DNA of 64,000 nt from Natronorubrum halalkaliphilum (GTDB taxonomy: Archaea > Halobacteriota > Halobacteria > Halobacteriales > Natrialbaceae): assembly GCF_009834785.1 (NCBI RefSeq), contig NZ_WUYX01000019.1:1-64000 (forward strand), in the 5' to 3' direction. The stretch's first letter is position 1. Every line of letters starts with the position of its first letter. Below, piece after piece: positions 17,402 through 26,042 of the stretch. The notes beneath the pieces were generated by a model, which saw only the letters and a program-made list of their open reading frames with translations, searched no databases and was not told where the DNA came from. A program made the translations under genes and the position numbers.

Positions 17402-17971
17402 ATGTACAAACGGGTCAGACTGAAAGACACCGTAGAAGTACCGCCGGAGGAGCTCGGCGACGTCTCGCCGGACCTCGTGAAGCGACTGCTGCAGGACAAA
17501 CTCGAAGGCCGCATGGACGAGGAGGTCGGCAGTATCGTCTCGGTCACCGACGTCCACGACATCGGTGAGGGGACGGTCCTGCCGAACCGACCGGGCGTCT
17601 ACTACGAGGCCGACTTCGACGCCGTCACGTTCGATCCGCAGATGCAGGAAGTCGTCGACGGCACCGTCGTCGAAGTCGTCGAGTTCGGTGCCTTCGTCGG
17701 CATCGGCCCCGTCGACGGCCTGCTCCACGTCTCACAGATCAGCGACGAGTATCTCGCCTTCGACGGCGAGAACCAGCAACTCGCCTCGAACGAGTCCAAC
17801 CGCACGCTGGGCGTCGACGACGCCGTCCGCGCGCGAATCGTCACGAAGAGTATCGATGAACGGAATCCGCGCGACTCGAAGATCGGTCTGACGGCGAAAC
17901 AGCCCGGCCTCGGGAAACACGGCTGGCTCGAGGAAGAACACGAAAAGCAGGAAGCGGCGGCGGGTGAATAA
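17402..17971 (+). CDS. rpo7: DNA-directed RNA polymerase subunit Rpo7 (E')
   Basis: A 189-residue RNA polymerase stalk subunit. The N-terminal RNP-like domain starts YKRVRLKDTVEVPPEELG; the S1 OB-fold follows about residue 82 (GTVVEVVEFGAFVGIGPVDGLLHVSQISDEY). It pairs with Rpo4 in the stalk that binds nascent RNA and helps open-complex formation. The ATG starts with zero spacing after the PIN gene, and spt4 follows by 2 bp, so translation is coupled. Confidence 0.97.
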   Translation: MYKRVRLKDTVEVPPEELGDVSPDLVKRLLQDKLEGRMDEEVGSIVSVTDVHDIGEGTVLPNRPGVYYEADFDAVTFDPQMQEVVDGTVVEVVEFGAFVGIGPVDGLLHVSQISDEYLAFDGENQQLASNESNRTLGVDDAVRARIVTKSIDERNPRDSKIGLTAKQPGLGKHGWLEEEHEKQEAAAGE

Positions 17972-17973
17972 CC

Positions 17974-18171
17974 ATGGCCTCGGATCGCCTCGTCTGTCGA
18001 GAGTGTCACCGGGTCAACGATCCGGACAACGAGACCTGCGACGCCTGTAACTCCTCGTCGCTGACCGAGGACTGGGCCGGCTACGTCGTTATCGCCCACC
18101 CCGAGGACAGCGAAATCGCCTCGGAGATGCAGGTAACCGAACCCGGCGCGTACGCGCTGAAAGTCCGGTAG
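17974..18171 (+). CDS. spt4: Transcription elongation factor Spt4 (RpoE'')
   Basis: A 65-residue zinc protein. Four Cys residues in CRECHRV and CDAC form the single zinc site; the remaining fold ends in EPGAYALKVR, typical of archaeal Spt4. It partners Spt5 to make RNA polymerase processive. It lies 2 bp after rpo7 and 2 bp before the next gene. Confidence 0.96.
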   Translation: MASDRLVCRECHRVNDPDNETCDACNSSSLTEDWAGYVVIAHPEDSEIASEMQVTEPGAYALKVR

Positions 18172-18173
18172 TC

Positions 18174-18767
18174 GTGGCTCGGGACGACGATACGGCAACG
18201 CCCGACTCGACCGGTGCCGACGAGCAGCTACTGGTTTTGCCCGACGATCTCCGCCACGAACTCAAGGAGCCGATGGGACCGATCGAGACCGACGCAAACG
18301 TCTTACTCAAGACCGTCGACGGGCCGCTGATCGCCGTCGGTGACGTCGTCACCTACCACTTCTTACGGGCGGGCCATCCGCCGGACGTCGCAGTCGTCGA
18401 CGAACGAACCAAGCGACAGACGGTCGACGAGGAGATCCGCGAGACGGTGACGGAATCGACCCACCTCGAGGCCGTCAACCCGCCCGCCGAAATTTCGGCC
18501 GAAGTGATCGAGGCGCTCCTCGAGGGGATCGCGCGCGAAGAGCCGACGACGATCCTCGTCGAGGGCGAAGAGGATCTGATCGCGCTGCCGGCGATCGTCG
18601 CCGCGCCCGAAGGGGCGAGCGTAGTCTACGGCCAACCCGACGAGGGGATGGTTCACGTGACGGTCACGGACGACCACCGGGCGGAGATGCGCGCGTTGCT
18701 CGAGCGCTTCGAGGGCGACACGGAGCGGTTCTGGGAGTTGCTCGAGAGCGCGAACGGAGACGAATAA
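18174..18767 (+). CDS. GTP-dependent dephospho-CoA kinase (DUF359)
   Basis: A 197-residue archaeal DUF359 protein, the family shown to phosphorylate dephospho-CoA with GTP in the last step of coenzyme A synthesis. Family landmarks are the central DERTKR motif, the PPAEIS region and the acidic EGEEDLIALPAIVAAPEGASVVYGQP stretch. The start is GTG at 18174, 2 bp after the spt4 stop; there is no alternative start with better support. This gene order after spt4 is common in archaea. Confidence 0.92.
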   Translation: MARDDDTATPDSTGADEQLLVLPDDLRHELKEPMGPIETDANVLLKTVDGPLIAVGDVVTYHFLRAGHPPDVAVVDERTKRQTVDEEIRETVTESTHLEAVNPPAEISAEVIEALLEGIAREEPTTILVEGEEDLIALPAIVAAPEGASVVYGQPDEGMVHVTVTDDHRAEMRALLERFEGDTERFWELLESANGDE

Positions 18768-18845
18768 CGTTCGTCACTCGAGCGTATCGAATGGAACGGG
18801 ACTGGCCGGCGACGTTTTTGCCGAGCACAGAGCATCACTACCGTC

Positions 18846-19000
18846 AACGACCCCGACCTCGGGGGTCGGGGCTTGTCAGTGAACTCCCGCTCTGCCGCAC
18901 TTAGGCGGAGGCATTGAAATCGCCGTTCGCGTTCACGGTTCCTGACTTTAGGGCTAGTTGACTGGTAGCCCGTCCAGAACCAGACTTGAGCCAGTTCTGG
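18846..19000 (-). ncRNA. Candidate omega/re RNA of the TnpB element
   Basis: TnpB proteins use a guide RNA made from the 3' end of tnpB and the right end of the element, finishing at the terminal hairpin with the guide taken from flanking DNA. Here the right end holds the CCCCGACC hairpin at 18851-18871, 30 bp past the tnpB stop. The 5' limit is a guess, and the guide would be the sequence just below 18851 read on the minus strand. Confidence 0.4.
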
Positions 19001-20121
19001 ACAAGACGCCACGCCACATTCCGTGCAGCGTTGTAATCCGCGTGCAAGACTTTCCCACACTTCAAACACTCGAACTCGTCACCATCACGGTTATTCTCGT
19101 GGGTGAATCCACACTCGCTGTGACTGCACCGCTGTGACGTGTATTGGGGCGCAACGGTTTCGACTTCGATGCCGTGTTCTTCGGCCTTGTACTCGACCTG
19201 TCGCTGAATCTCGCGGAACGCCCACTGCTGGAACTTCGAAGCGTTCGAGATGCGCGTCCAAATCCACGTCAACCGCTCGAACGCGATATGCGTACAGTCG
19301 TTCTCAACAGCTTCTGTGATGATGTCGTTCGATACGTCGTGCAGGCGGTGACGGCTCCACTCGGCAAACCTATCGCCGATTGACTGGATGGTGAGGTGTG
19401 CCGAGCGAGTGCCTATTCGTTGCAGGTTTCCTCGGCGGCGTTCGTACTGGTCGCGCTTGTGGTTGAGTTCGTCCGTGTTGCCGAGGAACGCTCCTGTACT
19501 GGTGACGGCGAGGTATCCGTCCACGTTGAGGTCAACGCCGAGAACCACTCCGTTCTCGGTCTTCTCATCGCTAGAAATAGGTTCAACTTCTTTCTCGACT
19601 GCGACGTGGAGGTAGTATTCTCCGTCACGCTTGTGGAGCGTGGCCTCTTTCTTTTCCCATTCAGCTTCGTCCCAGTAGTCCTCGAACGGCGTGCCTTCGT
19701 CGTCGTGTGGGAGGACGTACTCGGCTGTCACGCGGTCGCCTGTGGTGGCGAGCGTCACGTGGCCGTCGTTGTACGTGATTGTGCGTCCGTTGTACACGAT
19801 GACAGTGCCTCGGAACTCTGGCTTGCTCGTGTTTTTGTCGTCGTCGAGCAAGTCCTTACAGTTTCCGAGAGCGGTCGCGGCGAGGTTTCTGGCGGATTGG
19901 ACGAGACTGGCTTGGAGGGTGGTTTGTTCGCGGACTTCGGTGTACGTGGCTTCGTGAAGTTTGTTTTTGGCTTTGACGAGGTGGTCAGGGTCGCCGCTCC
20001 ACCCGTGGTCTGCGACGTGTTGGGCAGCTTGGCGGAACTCCTCGAAGGTCTGGTCAACGTCCGAGTGTCGTGACTCGGCGATGTTGAGTTTGACTTGGAT
20101 GTTCCTGACCACCTCTGCCAT
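18901..20121 (-). CDS. tnpB: RNA-guided endonuclease TnpB
   Basis: A 406-residue TnpB. The three RuvC acidic residues are intact: Asp 197 in GVDLNVDGY, Glu 282 in IAFERL, and Asp 362 in HADYNAARN. A C-terminal zinc ribbon has Cys 332, 337, 352 and 355. The length is normal and there is no frameshift, so the nuclease looks functional. A strong, unusually AT-rich promoter (TATA at about 20142-20152) is centred 26 bp before the ATG, giving a leaderless mRNA. Members of this family cut DNA matching a guide beside a short target-adjacent motif. Confidence 0.95.
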   Translation of the reverse strand: MAEVVRNIQVKLNIAESRHSDVDQTFEEFRQAAQHVADHGWSGDPDHLVKAKNKLHEATYTEVREQTTLQASLVQSARNLAATALGNCKDLLDDDKNTSKPEFRGTVIVYNGRTITYNDGHVTLATTGDRVTAEYVLPHDDEGTPFEDYWDEAEWEKKEATLHKRDGEYYLHVAVEKEVEPISSDEKTENGVVLGVDLNVDGYLAVTSTGAFLGNTDELNHKRDQYERRRGNLQRIGTRSAHLTIQSIGDRFAEWSRHRLHDVSNDIITEAVENDCTHIAFERLTWIWTRISNASKFQQWAFREIQRQVEYKAEEHGIEVETVAPQYTSQRCSHSECGFTHENNRDGDEFECLKCGKVLHADYNAARNVAWRLVQNWLKSGSGRATSQLALKSGTVNANGDFNASA

Positions 20122-20248
20122 ACTTCATTAGAAGGGACAGAAATATTTAATACTTAGTGTTTAACAGCGTGGGGGAGTTAGCCGTTCTGTGATGCGTGGT
20201 TAGTTTCCCAAGTGTCGGCTTCCTCCCCGACCTCAAGGGTCGGGGTAT

Positions 20249-20445
20249 CCGCCTCGACCGCCGATGAACGACGTCCCATCTCCGACGGGACGATGACCGC
20301 GGTCGGCAACGTGGTGTACGAACACCCGACCTAATACATCGCGGAGTCGGTCCTCGAGGACGACGATGGGACGCAACTGGCCCGGGCGACCGGCACGTTC
20401 GTGCCGAGCAACATCGAACTCTCGGCCGAAATTGGATACGAGTGA
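20249..20445 (+). pseudogene. Remnant of a hotdog-fold (PaaI-like) thioesterase
   Basis: The plus-strand frame reads RRPISDGTMTAVGNVVYEH, then an in-frame TAA at 20332-20334, then YIAESVLEDDDG, LARATGTF and ends at TGA 20443. This matches the C-terminal half of PaaI-type acyl-CoA thioesterases (the DGTMTA...ATGTF strands). The N-terminal half with the catalytic residues is missing at the TnpB element boundary and the remainder carries a stop, so the gene is dead. Confidence 0.7.
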
Positions 20446-20569
20446 GCAGGGCGGACTCCAGTCACTATTCGAGGACCGTATGCTCGAGGTCGCCAACGAG
20501 ACGGTGTTCGAGAGTGTGCAGAACAAGAAGACGCTGGCACTCGAACCAAAAGTTGTTAGATTTGTGTGA
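20446..20569 (+). pseudogene. C-terminal fragment of an unrecognised gene
   Basis: An open stretch ending at TGA 20567-20569 encodes SLFEDRMLEVANETVF followed by ESVQNKKTLALEPKVVRFV. It looks like real protein sequence but lacks a proper start, and its frame differs from the thioesterase remnant. I do not recognise the parent gene. The neighbourhood of the TnpB element appears to be a patch of decayed genes. Confidence 0.35.
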
Positions 20570-20583
20570 TAAAACGCTCGTAT

Positions 20584-21258
20584 ATGGATACGTACCGTTC
20601 CGTCGAATACGCTCACAGCAGCGAGTTACCGGTGGGCCACACCACCGAGGTTCGAACCCCGAACGCACTCGTCGAACAGTTCCTGTCGGCGTATTCCGAC
20701 GCCGGTGACACGGTCATCGATATCTTCGCCGGATACGGAACGACGCTCACCGTCGCCGAACGGATAGGACGGACTCCCTACGGACTCGAGTACGAAGCCG
20801 AGCGCGTTTCACACATCCGTGATCGGATCGCGACGCCGGACCACGTTCGACGGGGAGACGTGCTCGAACTCGACTCATCGTGGTTCCCGGCCTGTGACTG
20901 CTGTTTCACCTCGCCGCCGTTCATGGAACGGACGGACGACCGGAACCCGTTCCGAAACTATTCGGGTTCGAGCAGTTACGAGGAGTATCTCGCGGATATC
21001 GAAACGGCGTTCGGCAATCTCGCCGCCGTACTCACCCCCGGAGCCACCGTCGTCGTCGACATCGCGAACATCAAACACGAGGGACGAGTAACGCCGCTGG
21101 CGTGGGACGTCGCGGCGCGCGTCTCGAACGTCTTCCACTTCGAGGGCGAGGTCGTCATCACGTGGGAAGGCGGCTGCAGCCCCGACGAGAGAGACGGCCG
21201 TTTCGGATACGGCTACGATCACTCCTACTGCCTGGTGTTTCGGAAGGGAGACGAGTAA
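20584..21258 (+). CDS. DNA methylase-like SAM-dependent methyltransferase
   Basis: A 224-residue protein with the amino-methyltransferase motifs in circularly permuted order: motif I DIFAGYGTT near residue 47 (SAM binding, as in DPFAGSGTT) and motif IV-like TSPPF near residue 104 (as in TSPPY of beta-class N4-cytosine or N6-adenine enzymes). No restriction endonuclease gene is adjacent, so it may be an orphan DNA methylase, or a related tRNA/rRNA base methylase. Start at ATG 20584; a GTG six codons earlier is possible. It is the first intact gene beyond the decayed patch. Confidence 0.75.
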   Translation: MDTYRSVEYAHSSELPVGHTTEVRTPNALVEQFLSAYSDAGDTVIDIFAGYGTTLTVAERIGRTPYGLEYEAERVSHIRDRIATPDHVRRGDVLELDSSWFPACDCCFTSPPFMERTDDRNPFRNYSGSSSYEEYLADIETAFGNLAAVLTPGATVVVDIANIKHEGRVTPLAWDVAARVSNVFHFEGEVVITWEGGCSPDERDGRFGYGYDHSYCLVFRKGDE

Positions 21259-21311
21259 AGGCGGTGGCGGCCCGAACGCACGTGAACGGACTGCACTTCT
21301 GATTCGATCCG

Positions 21312-22307
21312 TTACCCGACGACCGTGTGCTCGAGCGTGCCGATCCCCTCAATCTCGAGTTCGACGGTCGACCCGTCCTCGAGCCACGTGCCCAGTTCTA
21401 ACCCGCAGCCCTCGCCGACGGTCCCGCTGCCGATGACGTCGCCCGGATGCAGCGTCTCGGACTGGGAGACGTGTTCGATGATCTCGGAAAAGGAGTGGTA
21501 CATCTCGTCGACGGTGCCCTCCGACCAGACCTCGCCGTCGATTCGGGCCGTCATGGGAGCCTCGAGCACGTCGATATCGTCGCTCGGAACGAAATACGGC
21601 CCGAGACCGTTCGCGAAGTCCTTGCCCTTGGCCGGGCCGAGTCGCCCCTCCATCTCTCGGCCCTGGATGTCTCGAGCGCTGAAATCGTTGAAGACGGTGT
21701 AGCCGGCGATGTAGTCCTTGGCGTCTTCAGCGGCGATATCGCGGCCCCGTCTGCCGATCACGGCCGCGATCTCGAGTTCGTAATCCATGATCTGTGAGTA
21801 GTCGGGCCACTGGACGGTCGTTCCGGGTGCGACGACGCTGTCGGCGTTGCCCTTGTAATAGACCGGCAGATCGTACCAGACGTCCGCGATTTCCCCGTCC
21901 ATACTGTTCTGAACGTGTTCTTCGATAGCCATGAAATCCCGGAGCGAGTTGGGGCGAGGAAGCGGTGCGAGTAGCTCGTACTCGCCGGGTTCGTACCGGA
22001 GTTTCGCGCCGCCGGGGCCGCGCTCGGCGTCGGTCTCGGCGGCGTACTCGAGCGCCTCCCGCGCATCGTCGATCGCTCGCTCGCCGCGCTCTAAGAAGGC
22101 GATCATCTCCGGCGGGACGTGCGCGTGGGCCAAATCAGCGGGCGCCGGTTCGCCCTCGGCCTCGAGTGCAGCGCCGTAGGCGGCGGTGAGATCGACGAGG
22201 GTCGCTTCTCCGGCCGACGCGTCCTCGCTCTCGGTCGCTTCGGCGACGGCACCGATGCGTTCGACAGGACCCACTGGAGTCTCGACTTCGAAGGTGGCGA
22301 GTTTCAT
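21312..22307 (-). CDS. Fumarylacetoacetate hydrolase family protein
   Basis: A 331-residue FAH-superfamily protein. The C-terminal catalytic domain shows the metal-binding and oxyanion-hole landmarks: DFMAIEEHVQN, then DYELEIAAVIG with acidic ligands, GYTVFNDFSARDIQ, and GDVIGSGTVGEG. The family cleaves C-C bonds in aromatic-degradation products or decarboxylates/hydrates related ketoacids. Its ATG overlaps the stop of the cyclase gene upstream by 4 bp, so both belong to one operon. This pairing suggests an aromatic or tryptophan-derived catabolic pathway. Confidence 0.92.
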   Translation of the reverse strand: MKLATFEVETPVGPVERIGAVAEATESEDASAGEATLVDLTAAYGAALEAEGEPAPADLAHAHVPPEMIAFLERGERAIDDAREALEYAAETDAERGPGGAKLRYEPGEYELLAPLPRPNSLRDFMAIEEHVQNSMDGEIADVWYDLPVYYKGNADSVVAPGTTVQWPDYSQIMDYELEIAAVIGRRGRDIAAEDAKDYIAGYTVFNDFSARDIQGREMEGRLGPAKGKDFANGLGPYFVPSDDIDVLEAPMTARIDGEVWSEGTVDEMYHSFSEIIEHVSQSETLHPGDVIGSGTVGEGCGLELGTWLEDGSTVELEIEGIGTLEHTVVG

Positions 22308-23128
22308 GCGGCTGACCCTCCGTCGTCAGCTTCGATAAACGCGACTGGGCGGACCCAGCCCGCGCTTCCGCCCTCGATTGTGATCGGGAAGGCGACGATC
22401 GGGATAGCCGTCTTTCTCGGTAGCGCGTCGAGGTTTGCCATCTTCTCGATCTGGCAGTACTCGACCTCGCGGCCGGCGAAGTGGGCCGGCCACAGTTCGT
22501 CCTCGTCCTCGCTCTCGACGTAGCGTTCGCCCATTGTCGTGAACGGTTTATCGAAGCCGTAGGCGTCCGTCCCGATCACCTTCACGCCCTGCTCGACGAG
22601 GAATTTCGTTCCGTCGGCGCTCATTCCGGGGAACTCGGTAAGGTACTCGGGGCTGCCCCACAGCTCGTCGGCTCCCGTCTGAATCAGGACGATTTCGCCG
22701 GGCGCGAGGTCGTGATTCAGGTCGTCGAGCGCGTCCTCGAGATCGGTTACCGAGATCTCTTCGCCGGGTTCCATCCAGCGAAAGTCGAGTACGACCGCGT
22801 TCCCGCGACACCACTCGAGGGGGATCTCGTCGATCGTCTTCGCCGGGTCGCCGTCGACCGTCGGGCCGTAGTGCCACGGCGCGTCGATGTGAGTTCCCGC
22901 GTGGGGGATCACCTCGAGGTCTTCCCAGGCCAGCCCCATCCCGTCGGGGAAGTCGTTCGCCTCGACGTCGTGGCCGAGCGCCCGCAGGGTCTCCGCCAGG
23001 CGCTGGGCACCGGCTTCGTGTCCGAACGAGTCGATCGACGGCGGCATCGGCTCGCTCGGTGAGTCGTCCTCGAGGCCGATGCTCAGATCGATCAGCGTGG
23101 CTTTGTCGGCTGTCAACACATCACTCAT
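22304..23128 (-). CDS. Cyclase family protein (kynurenine formamidase-like)
   Basis: A 274-residue putative cyclase. The signature HAGTHIDAPWHYGP carries the zinc-binding His and Asp residues of kynurenine formamidase and related metal-dependent hydrolases. The acidic segment EDEDELWPAHFAG near the end is a typical second metal region. The frame continues upstream to 23551, but that part overlaps the cupin gene on the other strand, so the ATG at 23128 is used. It is translationally coupled by ATGA overlap to the FAH gene. The exact substrate is unknown. Confidence 0.9.
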   Translation of the reverse strand: MSDVLTADKATLIDLSIGLEDDSPSEPMPPSIDSFGHEAGAQRLAETLRALGHDVEANDFPDGMGLAWEDLEVIPHAGTHIDAPWHYGPTVDGDPAKTIDEIPLEWCRGNAVVLDFRWMEPGEEISVTDLEDALDDLNHDLAPGEIVLIQTGADELWGSPEYLTEFPGMSADGTKFLVEQGVKVIGTDAYGFDKPFTTMGERYVESEDEDELWPAHFAGREVEYCQIEKMANLDALPRKTAIPIVAFPITIEGGSAGWVRPVAFIEADDGGSAA

Positions 23129-23263
23129 ACTATCGACGTTTCGGGGAACGTATTTGAAAGTGATCCCGCGCGCGGTCGGAATCCGCCGGCGGCCCCTACG
23201 GGAGGACGTCTCCCCGAATATGTGCGTCGGATCGACTAACTCCGTGAGGTTCGAAGTGAGCGT

Positions 23264-23602
23264 ATGGGATCTACCAGTGATCAACTCGCGGAACTCGCGG
23301 GCGAGGTCTTCGAATTCGCGGACCTGATCGACTACCAGACCGGTTCGATCGTCAGCAGAACGTTGGTCGACGAGGAGGCGGCGACGCTGACCGTCTTCGC
23401 TCTGGACGACGGACAGACGATCAGCGAGCACAGCGCGCCACACGAGGCGACGCTGCAGGTGCTCGACGGGACGGGCCGGGTGCGGATCGAAGACGAGACG
23501 TACGACCTCGAGGCGGGTGAGGGCATCGTCTTTCCGGCGAACGTCCCACACGCGGTCGAGGCGCCGTCGCGGTTCAAGATGCTGCTGACGATGATTCGGT
23601 GA
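23264..23602 (+). CDS. Cupin domain protein
   Basis: A 112-residue single cupin barrel. Motif 1 is partly present as SEHSAPHEATLQVLDGTGRVRI and motif 2 as GEGIVFPANVPHAVEAP; together they give the His/Glu metal-ligand set typical of small cupins. Divergent from the cyclase gene with about 135 bp between them. Such proteins bind small ligands or metals; no substrate can be assigned. Confidence 0.9.
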   Translation: MGSTSDQLAELAGEVFEFADLIDYQTGSIVSRTLVDEEAATLTVFALDDGQTISEHSAPHEATLQVLDGTGRVRIEDETYDLEAGEGIVFPANVPHAVEAPSRFKMLLTMIR

Positions 23603-23647
23603 GCTAACTCCCGAAGCCGCGGGATCGTCGGAGCGAACGACCTTCGG

Positions 23648-25729
23648 TCAGAGCCCCCAGATGAGGGCGATTCCGACCGTCGTCACGACCGCAAGCAGGA
23701 ACTGAAGCGGGCCGCCGACCCGCAGGAAGTCGGCGAACTCGTAGCCGCCGGGGCCGTACACCATCAGGTTCGTCTGGTAGCCGACCGGCGTCATGAACGA
23801 CGTCGCGGAGGCGAACATCACCGCGAGCAGGAACGAAAACGTCGACGCGCCCAGACTCGTCGCGGCGTCGACGGCGACGGGAATCATCAACACCACCGTC
23901 GCGACGGGCGTGATGACGTTCGCGAGCAGCCCGGTCACGACGTAAAACAGCAGTAGGACGAGAAGCAACGGGAGGACGTCCGCGGTCGCGACCAGCCCGG
24001 ACGCGATAATCTGGGAGCCGCCGGTGGCCTCGAGGGCGATACCGAGCGGGATCACGCCCGCCAGCAGGAAGATGATGTTCCAGGAGACGGCGTCGTAGGC
24101 GTCGGTGATCGACAGACAGCCGGTGACGACCATCAGGAACACGCCGGCGAAGGCGGTTATCACGATCGGAGCGACGTTCAACGCGGCCGCGCCGATGACG
24201 CCGGCCATGATCCCGATCGTGAGCGGCGTTTTCGACGACAGCGGGGCGAGCTCCTCGAGGTCGGTGTCCGCCAGCCGGTCGAAGGCGTCTTCGTCGACGA
24301 AGAGCAAGTCGGTGGACTTGGTGAAGTGTTCGATCGCGTCGGGATCGGTCTGGAGCAGGAGGACGTCGCCGGCGGCGAGTCGGACGTCGCCGAGTTCGGT
24401 CCGGAGCAGTTCGCCCTCGCGGCGGATCGCCAGCACCGTCGTCCCGTAGAACGTGCGGAGATTGGTCTCGGCGAGCGTTTCGTCGACGAACCCCGAGTCG
24501 GCGGGGACGACGGCCTTGGCGAGGACGTCCTCGCTGGACGCCTCGTCGAAGGTCTCCTCGGTCACCCGCTTTCGGACGAGCTGCTGCAGGTCCTGGTTCC
24601 CGACGAACCGGTTGACCGCCTGCAGGGAGCCGTGAACCGTGAGCACGTCACCGGCGCGGATGCGCTGATCGGAGCCGACGGCGACGAAGGTTTCGCCGGC
24701 GGTAGCAACCGGTTCCGTTTCTCCGACGGGCGCGTCGCTCGTGGCCCCAGCTGCGGTGGCAACCGCCTCTCCGCTCGTCGCGACTCGAGAGTCGTCATCG
24801 CGACTGCGCTGTTGCTCGCCCATCGCGTCGTCACACGAGTCGAGGCTCGTGCCGCCGAGGTCGATATTGCCACCGTCACCGCCCTCACTACGCTCTCCGT
24901 CGTACTCGAGCACCCGCTGTTCGCGTCGCTCTTCGCCATCCCGGCGAAGCTGTAAGACGCGCACGTTCGCGTCCGTGCGCGCCTCGAGTTCGCCGACCGT
25001 GAGCCCGACCGGCGTCGAATCCTCGCGAACGCGGACCGCCGTGAGATGGTCCTCCAGGTCGAACTCCTCGACGAGGTCGGCGTCGACCGGGATCCGCGCC
25101 GGGGTCAACCACCGGCCGACGGTCGCGAGGTACGCGAGCCCGACGAGGAGGACGAGGAAGCCGAGCAGCGAGAACTCGAACATGCCGAGCGGCTGGCGAC
25201 CGAGGAGTTCGACGGCAAACTCGCTGGCGAGGAGGTTCGTCGACGTGCCGATGAGGGTGAGCGTGCCGCCGAGGATCGCGGCGTACGACAGCGGCAAGAG
25301 CAGCTTCGACGGCGATATCCCCGTCTTCTCGGCGAGTTCGGAGATCATCGGGATGAAGATCGCCACGACGGGCGTGTTGTTGATGAATCCCGCGAGCGGG
25401 CCGGTCGTACAGATCGTCGCCGCCAGCGCCCGCTTTTCGCTTCCGTTCGTGAACCTGGCGAGGGACACCCCGAGTCGCTGGACCACGCCGGTCTTCTGGA
25501 TCGCCGAACTGAGCATGTACATGGCGACGATCGTGATCGTGGCGGTGCTCGCAAAGCCCGAAATCGCCGCCTGATGGCCGACGCCGGTCACCGGCTCGAG
25601 CGCCGCCAGCGAGACGATGATTCCGATCGCCGTCACGTCGTTCGGGATCGCTTCGGTAACGAACAACACGAGGGCGACGCCGATGAGTCCGAAGACGACC
25701 AGCGCGCCGGTCGAAACACCGTCGATCAT
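23648..25729 (-). CDS. SLC13-type permease with two TrkA-C domains
   Basis: A 693-residue membrane transporter of the divalent anion/sodium symporter superfamily. Helices in the first third carry the ion-transporter motif NNTPVVAIF, and a second transmembrane block ends with TSFMTPVGYQTNLMVYGPGGY. A cytosolic insert of about 300 residues between them contains two RCK-C/TrkA-C domains (ELEARTDANVRVLQL and the DETLAETNLRTFYG...GDVLLLQ segment) separated by an acidic, Ala-rich linker. Known relatives transport sulfate, dicarboxylates or other anions. Start at ATG 25729 is the first with family homology; an upstream ATG at 25849 lies behind a TTTATGA box and cannot be excluded. Confidence 0.88.
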   Translation of the reverse strand: MIDGVSTGALVVFGLIGVALVLFVTEAIPNDVTAIGIIVSLAALEPVTGVGHQAAISGFASTATITIVAMYMLSSAIQKTGVVQRLGVSLARFTNGSEKRALAATICTTGPLAGFINNTPVVAIFIPMISELAEKTGISPSKLLLPLSYAAILGGTLTLIGTSTNLLASEFAVELLGRQPLGMFEFSLLGFLVLLVGLAYLATVGRWLTPARIPVDADLVEEFDLEDHLTAVRVREDSTPVGLTVGELEARTDANVRVLQLRRDGEERREQRVLEYDGERSEGGDGGNIDLGGTSLDSCDDAMGEQQRSRDDDSRVATSGEAVATAAGATSDAPVGETEPVATAGETFVAVGSDQRIRAGDVLTVHGSLQAVNRFVGNQDLQQLVRKRVTEETFDEASSEDVLAKAVVPADSGFVDETLAETNLRTFYGTTVLAIRREGELLRTELGDVRLAAGDVLLLQTDPDAIEHFTKSTDLLFVDEDAFDRLADTDLEELAPLSSKTPLTIGIMAGVIGAAALNVAPIVITAFAGVFLMVVTGCLSITDAYDAVSWNIIFLLAGVIPLGIALEATGGSQIIASGLVATADVLPLLLVLLLFYVVTGLLANVITPVATVVLMIPVAVDAATSLGASTFSFLLAVMFASATSFMTPVGYQTNLMVYGPGGYEFADFLRVGGPLQFLLAVVTTVGIALIWGL

Positions 25730-26042
25730 CGGCGAATCAGCCGATGCAGAACGGAGGATGTCAGCGCCAAGTGGTTCCTGTGCGGCCGCCGGGCGGCCAC
25801 GAACGCTACTGGTGTCGCGTTCACATTCTCTCGGGCTCAGGCAATTCATAAAACGATACCTGTTCACGGAGACACCAATTTTGGTCCGGTACCGGCTAAC
25901 TCGAGGCCGTCTTCCGTGGCGGTCGGTGCCGTTGCCGTAGCCGTGGTCCTGGTCGCATCCGTGTTCGGAGCCGGGCCGGGACACGACGGAGCGGAGCGCC
26001 CGCTCGAGAAACTATTTACTCTTCCCCGTGAACGTAATAGAT

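Larger units (their letters stand above)
18846..20250 (-). mobile_element. Solo TnpB transposon (IS605/IS1341 type)
   Basis: An approximately 1.4-kb element with tnpB alone and no TnpA gene. Both ends carry the same subterminal hairpin with arms CCCCGACC and GGTCGGGG: 18851-18871 (5-nt loop) beyond the tnpB 3' end and 20225-20245 (5-nt loop) beyond its 5' end. There are no terminal inverted repeats or target duplications, as expected for this group. The exact boundaries are uncertain by several bases. It would need TnpA in trans to move. The flanking thioesterase pseudogene suggests that it inserted in or near that gene. Confidence 0.75.
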
